A stretch of DNA of 64,000 nt, taken from contig OX031062.1 in the NCBI GenBank assembly GCA_943736015.1, positions 32,585,462 to 32,649,461 of the forward strand. Direction: 5' to 3'. Below the pieces are notes generated by a model. The model saw nothing but the letters and a program-made list of their open reading frames with translations. It had not been told where the DNA came from and did no database searches. Position numbers and translations under genes: made by a program. Source of the DNA: Tridacna crocea (taxonomy: Eukaryota; Mollusca; Bivalvia; Cardiida; Cardiidae). This document shows, piece after piece, positions 21,414 through 31,900 of the stretch; position 1 is the first letter of the stretch, and every line of letters begins with the position of its first letter.

Positions 21414-21736
21414 GGTAATGGACCTGTAATACTTCCAGTGCAGCATGGCATAAAATTTCTTGACCGTTGATAAAGACAGATTTATACAGATATAATACTT
21501 CTGCACATTTTTAACCGACCAGAAATTCCTTCAGAAAAGGGAGGTAATTATCGCATCTCTTTGTAATGAACATAGAGTGGTTTTTGATTTATAAATGATA
21601 ATTCCAGGAAGGACAAAAATGAAAAAGTGGCTCGGTGCAAGTAGTGCAATAATACTCATTTTTAATATAAGCAAATTTTGTAAGATAATAATATAGTGGA
21701 AATAGCTGTTTTCTATAACGGGTCCACTACGTTACC
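21414..21736. mobile_element. GGTAA TIR element, copy 2
   Basis: Collinear with 14801-15174. Imperfect ends GGTAATGGACCTGT and ACGGGTCCACTACGTTACC. Joined directly to a C-type MITE. Confidence 0.65.
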
Positions 21737-21957
21737 CCTTTCCCAAACAAGCCCTGGTTTTTACGTGTCTGCAGTAAAAGTCTTTTGAAAACACTGTAGG
21801 AAAAGGAGAAATTGCTCGTAACGAGCAATTTCTCCTATTCCCACAGTGTTTTCTATCCTTTTTGAGAACTTTCTGGCATTTTCTCCAAATCTAAACTTCT
21901 CGTCTGCAAACTCTTTGTTTGGAAGAGTCCAAAATTTATCGTTTGAGAAAGGGTTAA
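21733..21957 (-). mobile_element. TTAA MITE, C-type
   Basis: CCCTTTCCCAAAC start and AGAAAGGG-TTAA end. The hairpin tip is GAAATTGCTCGTAACGAGCAATTTC (listed in halves: GAAATTGCTCGT, A, ACGAGCAATTTC). Confidence 0.85.
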
Positions 21958-22039
21958 GTCATACCATGGCGGTCAGTGACGCACCCATGTGTTTCCTGGC
22001 TTTCTCACACCAGTACTGACACAAGTTTCTTTACAAAGC

Positions 22040-22200
22040 CGCTGACTACTTTTCTCAAAAGGCATCAGAAGTGAGAGGCGGAAAAAATCGCCGAAAGGAA
22101 AGTTCGCCGAAACAGAATATCGAACCGGCAACTTCAGGTCACGACCAAGCTACCCGGCCACGCATCAAATCAGGCAGCCCCGGCTTGTAAACGTGTAAAT
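22040..22200 (-). mobile_element. tRNA-derived SINE, diverged
   Basis: Minus strand GGCCGGGTAGCTTGGTCGTG and GCCGGTTCGATATTC resemble boxes A and B. Plus-strand GTGAGAGGCGGAAA precedes. Confidence 0.55.
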
Positions 22201-22447
22201 CATACACTTTCTCCAACGCACTAAGCAAGACCCTCTTCAGTCAGGTTTGTTCTGGATTGAGGTTATGAGTCGGCTGACAGTTCACATCTCCATGTATTTC
22301 TGGGATTTCCCATACTAGTTACCTGGACCTACTGTGTGTGGCAACTCTTTCCAAGTTACTGATCCCTCAAATTTGGTGGTAACAGTATTGCAATTACTTT
22401 CATGAAAGTTCGGACAGAATGCTACTCGATCTTTGGCCTTGGCCCAG

Positions 22448-22793
22448 TAACTCATTACCAAACGACAAAATCTTAGACTGGTCCAAATTGAAAGCATTTG
22501 TTCTTTATACTTTTCTCGAAATTGATATATGCCATGTATATTCATTTTTCTGCCTTTGTATCAGGCAATAAAACATTATAATGTTTTACGCGAAATAAAG
22601 GATTTGATTTGACTTGACTTGACTTGTAGACGACAAAACTGACGTGAACTAAAGCATAGGAACCTGACTGTGGAAGAGTAGAAAACATTGTGGGAAAAGG
22701 AGAAAGTACTGGTGACCAGCATTTTCTCCTTTTTTCACGATGTTTCAAAACTTCGTTTTCAGGGTCGTGAAAATCATAGATTGTAAATGAGTG
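22448..22793 (+). mobile_element. TTAA MITE, A-type, interrupted
   Basis: Plus copy split after AAAGCATTTG by the insert at 22501-22627, resuming at TAGACGACAAAAC. Hairpin present with several mismatches. Confidence 0.75.
22501..22627 (+). mobile_element. LINE-like 3' tail with (TTGAC)n end
   Basis: Insert of ~127 bp in the MITE. It ends AAATAAAGGATTTGATTTG and short GACTT repeats, as 3' ends of some non-LTR retrotransposons do. No coding part. Confidence 0.6.
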
Positions 22794-22794
22794 A

Positions 22795-22930
22795 AAGAAT
22801 AGACAAGATTGTGGAAAAAAAGGAGAAAATGCTTATAACCATCGCATTTACACCTTCTCTCTCAATGTCTTCTTAATAGGCATCGTCAACAGGGCCTTGA
22901 AAACCAGTGATTATTTGGGAAATTGTTTTA
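22795..22930 (+). mobile_element. TTAA MITE, partial
   Basis: Core and right half only, directly after the previous copy. Hairpin tip eroded. Confidence 0.55.
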
Positions 22931-22964
22931 AACTGAACTGATTTAAGCGCGACTCGCTGACCCT

Positions 22965-23016
22965 TGGCGTTCAGTGAAGATCGAGATCAGACTACACAGA
23001 ACATTCACAGAACAGT
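22965..23016. repeat. F2 fold-back remnant
   Basis: GATCGAGATCAGACTACACAGAAC and AGTGTCCG remain; most of the right arm is lost. Confidence 0.5.
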
Positions 23017-23092
23017 GTCCGATAAGTGCTTGCAGATTTTTTTTCCCGAGAATTGAGTTTGAAATAGCATTTGCTTGCTTAGTAGGACAAGG

Positions 23093-23330
23093 GTTCACCC
23101 TTTACCACAACAAAAATGCAAGGTTGTCAACATTGTAAGAATTTTCAGACTCATCATTTTCTATGAGACTCAAAGGAGGAAATTTGTCTTTGATAAGTTA
23201 GGAGACATTGCGGGGAAAGATGAGAAAGTGCTGCGTGGTTACCAGAATTTTCTTAGTCCTTTTTCGAGAAAGTTGTCAAAAGCCTTCCTCCTCGACGTTA
23301 TAACTCGTCATTGTGTGGTTAAGGGTTGGG
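23093..23330 (+). mobile_element. TTAA MITE, diverged
   Basis: CACCCTTTACCAC start and GTGTGGTTAAGGGTT end, heavily mutated hairpin (GTGCTGCGTGGTTACCAGAA). Confidence 0.6.
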
Positions 23331-23499
23331 TCAAGCATTGATTTCAGACGCAAATCCCTCGGATTTATTATTATTAATTATTTATTAATTATCTACCCCT
23401 TTGCTGCACTTACCGACAAGGGTTTAGGTTCGAGCACGTGCCGTGGCCAAGTCGATTGGAACAGGGCCCTAAAGAGCAAACCAATCAATCAACTCCCGC

Positions 23500-23580
23500 C
23501 TAACCTGGTAGCTCAGTGGTTAGTGCATCCGACTCGCGACCTAGTGGCTGTGAGCTCGATACTCGATTGAGGCTATTCGG
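23500..23580 (+). mobile_element. tRNA-like SINE head
   Basis: CCTGGTAGCTCAGTGGTTAG (box A) followed by GAGCTCGATACTC (weak box B) at tRNA spacing. The acceptor stem does not pair. Confidence 0.55.
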
Positions 23581-23653
23581 AGAAAACACTTTACGCAAAT
23601 GTATGTCCGAATGCCCCTTTTTCTCGTGTTGCAGGCCAATTAATATGAATTAA

Positions 23654-23882
23654 TTAACTCTCTACCACACGAGAAAAGTTTAGACTGGTACAAATTGAAA
23701 GCATTTGCAGACGACAAAATAAAGGTGACTGAAAAAGTGAAATTTGTTCTGGGAAGGGTAGAAAACACTGTGGGAAAAGGAGAAAATGCTGGTTACCAGC
23801 ATTTTCTCCTTTTCCTACAGTGTTTTCAAAAGGCTTCTTTCTCAGGGACGTCAAAAGTAGGGATTGTGTGGTAATGGGTTAA
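23654..23882 (+). mobile_element. TTAA MITE, A-type
   Basis: TTAA-CTCTCTACC ... GGTAATGGG-TTAA. Arms pair as CACTGTGGG / CCTACAGTG, centre base T. Confidence 0.9.
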
Positions 23883-23886
23883 AGAC

Positions 23887-23955
23887 CGCAGTGTACACAG
23901 CAAGATCAGACAAGCACGTATACACGTGCAGACTGGTCTTGCTTGGCACTTTCCG
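23887..23955. repeat. F2-like fold-back
   Basis: AGCAAGATCAGACAAGCACGT and ACGTGCAGACTGGTCTTGCT pair imperfectly around the loop ATAC. Confidence 0.55.
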
Positions 23956-24334
23956 CTAAATTTCACAACGTAAAGGCCCCTATATAGATCTACATATATA
24001 TTTTTGAATTTTAGACTTCTTCGATAGCTTTTTCTCACAGTATCAATAATTAACACCAATAGCAATCAAAGCTGATACCTATATAGATATGTTTCTGATC
24101 AAAGGGTACAGGTGGTGCGGGTCACAGATGAATGTCCCAGAGCTGGCAAGGCACTGCAGAGCCCCAATCTAGCGCTGGTGAAACCGAGTCCCTAAGAGAC
24201 GAACTGTTGTCGTAATAAGATTGACAGTGGGCGAAATTAGCTTTCTAAACCGGTGTTTAACGAACTGACTACTAGATCCAATCCATCCATACATGTGGCA
24301 TATGTACGAAACAGCCTGTAAAAACGAGTCATTT

Positions 24335-24420
24335 CATCGGCTTACGCTCTCTGTCTCAGCCAATCAGATGGCTTATCTAAAAATTAAGAATGGCTGGTGA
24401 ATTTCTTGAAACAGTTTCTT
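24335..24420. repeat. CCAATCAGATGGC fold-back remnant
   Basis: GTCTCAGCCAATCAGATGGC and GGCTGGTGAATTTCTTG relate to the family at 43826. Similar words recur near 63560. Confidence 0.4.
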
Positions 24421-24689
24421 ATTCATTTGAATTCAGCTGAAGTTTGATTAAGATTCCTGCCAAAACCCAAAATGTCATTTCATAAATCATTCTAGTCAGT
24501 GTGGATCCGGGCGGTAACACTGGAATCACTTCTATTCCGGCGTTTGCTAAAAATGCAGCCCAGCTTCAGTAATGATTTCGAGAAGCAGGGTTAGATTTTA
24601 GATCGTTTCTTGTCCTGTAAGATGGGTTCCAGTGGAAGCCGGGAACCTATGCCGGAGAGCTTCTGCAGACCTTGAAGTTTGAATTCCCG

Positions 24690-24812
24690 CTTCTTGGGTC
24701 ACGCGCACAGCGTCCACGCAATGCATCTCGGGAACCAGATTACCGTCATGGCCGCCCTGTAACCATTTGAAATTCGTTCAGGAAATCTACTTCGAAATCT
24801 GGTTATTCTTGG
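24690..24812 (+). promoter_or_regulatory. Candidate promoter / 5' UTR exon of zinc-finger gene
   Basis: Locally CpG-rich. Contains CATGGCCGCC, which reads as a YY1-like GGCGGCCATG on the other strand and also opens a four-codon ORF (24748-24762). It ends at a strong GTAAGT donor (24813). A matching acceptor (CTTCAG, 25807-25809) stands 11 nt before the zinc-finger ATG. Transcription start not determined. Confidence 0.4.
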
Positions 24813-24814
24813 GT

Positions 24815-25800
24815 AAGTTGTCATTATCATCAAAAGTTTGTATGTATGAAGCAATTTTATTCATCTTAATGGATTTATATAGCTTTTTAAGCTAGATAAG
24901 ATGACAGAAAGTGTGAATTTATGCATGTGTTGATGTCGTGGAACATCCGACAGGAACGCGCTCCTCTGAATGTGTCCTTGGAACAAGAAATAAAACAGTT
25001 GTATATAGTTTATTTGTCAGTTTCACCACGTAGGAGAAAGAAATCAGAAATTTTCTTTTTATGGCATTTCATATCTTACAATTCAGCGCCAAGACAAATT
25101 CTATTATTTCTAATACGCTCTGAGGCCCACTTCGAACAGCCTGGCCGAAAACCGCCCACTCGACGTTGACGGTCCACTCTCATGAACACTTATAAGACCC
25201 ACTTTTACTTTGTATTATTTCAGTAATCTTATAAGAATGAATGTATCACCTGCACTTTAGTAGACACATGATGACCTACTTTACCTTCAGTCTGAAGGTG
25301 TCTGCTCTGATGCTATTTTTGTGACTGGTCTTCGCATTCACCTTCAGACCAGCGTTCATTTAAAGTATCTGGAACAAATATGATTTTACCCATATTTTTT
25401 CAAACGGTTCCAGGGGATTTTCTTCCTTTCCTGCGGGGCCAAATTTCGGCCCCATTCCCAATCGCAAAAAGTGTATTTGTTTCCCAATTCCATAAAACAA
25501 AATTCCCAATTGGATGCTAGAAAAAGAAAATAGTCTGATGTATCAGCAAGGACCTTCCCTGACCCACAAATTCGCGGGCACTGACCAGAGTTCAACCAGG
25601 AAATCGACAATCGTTGTATTGTAGGTATGAAACTATTTGGGGGTGAATGAAATATAGACTGGGTCCGTATATTTTCACTATTTTCAATCGATTCATGCAT
25701 TGACTTTATTATCTAGCTGTAAACCGTTCTTTACATCGTAAAAATAGCATAATAACTTCCAGGTTTTTGTGTGGTAAAGAGTCAATTATTACATTTTCCA
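24815..25800. other. Putative 5' UTR intron, no other feature
   Basis: Contains ORFs of 82 codons (+) and 104 codons (-, 25386-25700) without recognisable domains. The minus ORF composition (repeated FPIP-like CCCATT/CCCAATT words on the plus strand) looks repeat-derived. Confidence 0.35.
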
Positions 25801-25820
25801 ATACTTCAGACGGCATCAAA

Positions 25821-25922
25821 ATGGCAACGACGTCCAGTGAGATAGTGGTGCAGAGTTCTGTATCTCATGATGTGGAAGCCTTGGTACAAGCTGCTGTCAG
25901 TGTCCTAACTAATGACATGCAG
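25821..25922 (+). CDS. Zinc-finger gene exon 1
   Basis: 34 codons from MATTSSEIVVQ to TNDMQ, donor GTAACA, phase 0. The start is chosen for its purine at -3 and G at +4, and because the acceptor-like CTTCAG lies just upstream. Confidence 0.8.
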
Positions 25923-28900
25923 GTAACATTGTTTGTCCAAATTTTGATTCATTTTGATTAATTGAATTGTGCTTTACGCCACTTTCAACAACATATAAGT
26001 CCTATCACAGCAGTGGCTCACATATCCATATATACATGATCTGTGTTCAAACCAGCTTTATCTTAATTTTTGCATAAATCATTTTGTAGAATTGAAATTC
26101 ATGCAACAGATTTTAGTTACATGCAAGACCTCAGGTAAGAAAAAAAACATAAAAAAAAACTACTATCTGCTTATCTTGTATAAAATGACAGGGTTTGAAG
26201 TTATTTGTTACCTATGTTGACAACTTTTTGTCAAATCATGAAGAAATACCTATCCATTAACTAACAGACATGAAAAATTGTATAGAATTAACCATATGAT
26301 AAATTTTAGACAGAAAGCAATTATTTTTTACAAATTAACCCTTTCCCAAACATTTCCTGGTTTTTACGAAGCTGGGCAAGAAGGCTTTTGAAAACACTTT
26401 AGGAAAAGGAGAAAAAATGCTGGTTACCAGCAATTTGGTTACCAGCATTTTCTCCTTTCCCTACAACTTTTTCTACCCGTTCATAGACAGAAATCATAAT
26501 TTCTATTACATTTGATTTGTCATCTGCAAATGCTTTCAATTTGGTCCAGTCCAAAATTTTGTCATTTGGGAAAGGGTTAAGTATGGCTCAAGTAAAGGTA
26601 CTGTATAGGTTTTGTCTGAATGACTCATTTTAACAAGGGTAGAAAACATGGTTGGAAAAGAAGAAAACAATTTCTTTTCCCACATTGTTTTCAAATTCTC
26701 ATTTCCTCAGGGTCACTAAAACTTTAGGTCATGTTGTAAAGATTTAATGGTTGTATCTTCAGCAGCTACATGTACCACTTTCACAAAGATATCTGATTAC
26801 AAAACTCGGAATAAAAAGCTTGGTTTCCTTCATGTTACCTTATATACAGAAATGGATTCATTGCCTTCATTTTTATTTTCAAATGAGGCAGAAACACAGA
26901 TGGTGTTCTTATGAGATATTCTTCTGTAACCCTTTATCGAACAGTCCCTCATTTTCATGACCCTGAGGAAGAGCCCTTTTCAGATTATTGTGGCAACCAT
27001 CATTTTATTCTTTTCCCACAATGGTTTCTACCCTTCCCAAAACAAACTTCAATTTTTTTACTCACATTAATTTGTTGTCTATAAATGCTTTCTAATTGGA
27101 CTAGTCTGAAAAATTTTATTGTTTGGTTGAGTTAAGTGCATTGCATTTGAAGCAAATACATGTGTAAGTATTTCAAAACATATTTGTTTATTGTGACATG
27201 TTTATTGTAGCTCTATAATCTGTAGAGCCACTGAGCAAGAAAAGTCACATATCAATAATTTTTATTTCAAACACAAGGAAAGAAAACCATATTTAACCCT
27301 TTAGCACACAATCCCGACTTTTAACACCCCTATGAAAGAAGCCTTTTGTTAACATGATGGGAAAAGGAGAAAATGCTGGTAACCAGCATTTTCTCCTTTG
27401 CCCACAATATTTTCTTCACTTCCTAAAACAGATTTTAATTTTCTAGTCACATTCATTTTGTTGTCTGCAAATGCTTGCAGTTTGGACCAGTCTAAAATTT
27501 TGTTGTTTGGGAAAGGGTTATAGTGTTTTACCAGATATTGTATCAATACAGATTGCAACTCACGATGTTCATACCACTGGTGGTGCAGACCAAGGCACAG
27601 TGCAACTCTTGGTTGACACGGCTAACAGTGGTCACATTCAGGATCGACTGTACATGTGTACTGACTGTAACCTGGCTTTTTATGGAGAAACAGGAGAGCA
27701 AGAATGGCAGTGGCATCTCAAACAGCACAAACCTTTTAAGTGTGACCTTTGTTCAGAAGGATTCGAACAGAGAGGTAAATTATTTTATTATATACCTAGC
27801 AGTGAAATCCTGGAATTTTCCAGTGAAATAAATTTTGATATCATCACTAGTGACGATATCAACTTTCACTTTCACTTCCTGCCGTAATTTAGGAACTAAT
27901 GCTATCAGACAGGTATATAATAAATAGAATAGTCGAAACTGTCTTAAGCAGCCAACCAAGGGACAAGCCAAAAGTGGCTGCATACGACAGTTGGCTGCTC
28001 AACACAGATCAGATTAGCAAAAATATTTTCCATTCTTTCACAATAAATTTAAAATTTTCAATCACATTTATGATTTACATTGTTGTCTGCAAAAGCTTTG
28101 AATTTGGACAAGTCCAATTTTTTTTTAAATTCCACTGCCGATGATAACTGTTGAAAACATTGTGGAATGAAAATAGAAATCATTCCTCATGAGCACTTTC
28201 ACCTCTTCCAGTCTTTCTCTGCCGGTCCGACGAATCACAGAAATACCACCGAAACACCGAAATACCCCTATTTTTTTATTACTGTGTTATGATTATTATT
28301 GAAGTACAACGGATTTATCTTTTTTTGTGGAATTTGACCAAAATAATGTCAATAGAGATGAAGGGCTGTTAGTTAAAATCATAATGACAAAATAACAATG
28401 TATCATTGGGGCTCGACGTAAACAATGCACCGAGACAGGCGTATACATGTAAGTCCACCGAAATACCCGCTCCAGGCAGTTAAATATTTGTTGATTTAGG
28501 GATTAAATGCAAGATTTGGCTCTTTTTCACATAAAAAACGATTAGTTAAAGTAATGATCACTATAGAGAAGATTAATGTACAAGATTGCAGAAAAATGTC
28601 GTTAGTATACATTGATCATTGATTCATGTGAAGAACAATCACCGAAATACTCGCCTGTCAAGTCCTGACATACCGAAATACCTGACCTTTATTACACAAA
28701 AAAAAAAACTTTGGAGTCATCAGATATTTCATTTCTTTAAATCATAAACACAAAGTATGCAAGTGCGTTCCATTTGCGAACGAAGTAAATGTACCTAAAT
28801 TAGCATTGCGTGATTTATCCATCGTCATGTGCGTGTCGCATTTGACATTTTCTGCTTTTTCTACTACGTTTACGAACCTATGGGGACGAACTGCAATTAA

Positions 28901-31900
28901 ATCTATATTATTTAGATCAAAATCGATATTTGATTTATCGTCAGTAGACGTGGAATTTAGACAGACAGGTCTACAAATAAAGGCCGGGTAACATGTGTAC
29001 CCGATTCAAAATGGCTGCCAGTTGTCTTTCTAGATCCGTTAATTTTTAATTTCATTCTCCAAATATCAGGAAAGAAAACCATTTTTTCCGAGCATATTTA
29101 TAGATATATATCTGACAAAACAACCCTGTAAAACATCTACAAGGTGACGCATTTTATTACGTCATGTGGGTATTACGGTGGACAACGGGCTCGTATTTCG
29201 GTGAACATCCATTACGGCAGACGTCAATGGTATGTTGTTATTTTGTCATTTTGTTTTAAACTAACTACCTTTCATCAATATATACATAAGTTTGTGTTAA
29301 AAACAAAACAACCCCCCCCCCCCCCCACGACATTTTAGCACTTATGTTAATTATATGACTTCATTGTAAAAAATATGGGGTATTTCGGTGTTTCGGTGGT
29401 ATTTCGGTGTTTCTGTGATTTGTCGGACCCTTCTCTGCTATACATTTTTATTGTAATCAGTAGATTTCCTTCGTTATCCAAGACCCATAACGTGTATATG
29501 TGTACATCCGAAGTTGACAGAGTTGACACGCGTGTATTTTAGGTCAATCGATTTCATTGTTTATAAATAGAAATAAAAGTACACAGTTTTACCCAAGGTC
29601 AATCGACCGATTTGAAAACGGTCCGAGCAGGTAGGCTACCTGTCGGAGTGGAATTAACGTTGTTCACCTCATGTAGATGTAAGCAGGTAAATTATGTTGT
29701 GAATTTTATCTACAAACGCAAAATAACATATTCATCGCGATCCCAAGATGCAAACAATAATGAGCGAAAAGTTAATAATCAACGAAAATGATGAGAAAAA
29801 GCGAAATTTTAAACTCTTGTGCTCAAACTGATCGGTGGAATTCCAATCAATCTAAAAATAGACAACCTGCAAACCTGACATCACTGATGTTCAGCGTCGG
29901 CAATATTCCACGGGTTAGCCATTGACTTTAAGTATGACAGATTGTCTTGTTCGATCATATTTTTTCTTATAGACCATGGTATTGGGCCTGGAAAAAGAAT
30001 AATTATTTTTTACTGTCCCAAAAATTACGCAAATTACGGTACTTGACGCCATTTTGGGAATTGGTAACCCCGTTTTCAATTGTAATGTAAAGCATTGCGG
30101 GGAAGCAGCGTCTATCTGCCGATCCAATAGCAAAGAATAGCCCGCTATAACACCGTTTATGCAAAGTGTACACCTACACTATCATGAAGTTCAACTGTTT
30201 ATCACACATGTTGATTGGTATAGCGTCGCGATGTATGCACACGGAGCCAGATGTGTCAATTAATTTTTCACACCATCTGCTAGCAATTAGTCGGGTCGCG
30301 TGACCACTTTATGGGATATGCTTTAAGTGCAATTAAGATCTTCAAATGTGACCGCTGACCACATATCACAGTTTACCGTTAATTAAAGGACTTTAAAGAG
30401 TTAATTTGCATGGGCGGGCCTGAACTGACCGTTAATAACAGATATGACCGCTAACTCAGATTCGACTGTATTCAACTGGTTATTTTTGATATGAAAAATA
30501 TCTCACTCGGATGTGTCTTAACTCTTTACCAAACAACGAAATTGGAGACTGGTCCTAATTGAAAGCACTTGCAGACGACAAATTATATATAACTCAAGAA
30601 TTGAAATTTGTTTCCTACAGGGTAGAAAACAATGTGGGAAAAGGAGAAAATGCTGGTCACCAGCATTTTCTCCTTTTCCCACAATGTTTTCAAAAGGCTT
30701 CTATCTTGGGGTCGTTAAAAGTAGGGATTGTGTGGTAAAGAGTTAAGGCGTTAAAAAAACTCCTTTTTCAACGCCTAACAACGCATCCTTGTGAGATATT
30801 TTTCATATCAAAAATAAGCAATTGATTATCCTCTATATATATACCTATCTTTGAATTACTGGAATTATAAAGTGAATAACACCACTAGTGATGATAGATA
30901 TGATATCATCACTAGTTATGATATAGTTTTAAAATGTTGGATGGAACTTCTTTTTTCCTATATTACTCAAATTGCACTATTCTGGATAATTTTGAATATA
31001 AAAAAAGGGTGAATTAGGGGTAAAATAGATAGGATAATCAACTGGTTGATATTGAAAATGTGTCACTGGTATGGGGACTGAAGCCATTAAAAATCTCGAC
31101 CTTCGGACTTGTTTTTTCAACCGCATCACATTCCTTACTGGTGACTCCTTTTGAATATCACACACAACCAGTTGATTATCCTCTTTGTCTAAAGTGTTGG
31201 ATGTATTTTTACTAGCATTAGACTTTTGGATTATCATACAAATAAACATAGTTTTGAGTGGTACTCTAGCAGAAGGAGTTTCAACCCTTTGCTGTACAAT
31301 CCTGAGTTTGAATGACCTCGAGGAAGAAACCCTCGGTAAACATTGTGGGAAAAGGAGAAAATGCTGGTAACCAGCATTTTCTCCTTTTCCCACAATGTTT
31401 ATTACAATATTAAGGACTACTTCTGTCATTCACCCATCTTTAACTTGTTGTCTGCAAGGACGTTCAGTTTGGAAATGTCTAGAATATTGTTGTTCGGTAA
31501 AGTTACATACCTGCATGATGCTTTGCATGGAGCAAGTCATCACATAGTTATGCACCATAAGATCTTTTTTTTTTTATCACATAACCTCCCTTGTTTACAG
31601 TGTAATTTACCCATAATAAATTTTCTTACCTTATACATGTTTAATATCACTATTTTATGACATCATTTTTGATGTCATTTTGTACACATTTCTTTCAAGT
31701 GAATGTGTCTCATGGAAAATACCGCGGGTGAATTTATGGGTACGTCGTATGATCTATACTTTGTGAAATATTGTTATGTGAAAAAAACGAATCTGACATT
31801 CGTGGGCAGTGGAGATAAAATTTTATTAACCCTTTCCCAAACAATCCCTGGTTTTTACGGGTCAGGAATAAAAGCCTTTTGAAAACATAGTGGGAAAAGG

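Noticed and set aside
25386..25700. 104-codon minus ORF with WEFCFMELGNKYTF
   Set aside because: Unusual composition, no domain, no splice partners, and repeated CCCAATT words. Probably repeat-derived; left unannotated as a gene.
28806..28991. Short ORF inside the 1.2-kb TIR element as a transposase
   Set aside because: 61 codons, no catalytic motif; the element is non-autonomous as far as visible.
30977..31429. 150-codon minus-strand ORF
   Set aside because: Its first ~35 codons are the MITE hairpin read as [17 protein letters not shown]; the rest shows no domain and no splice context.
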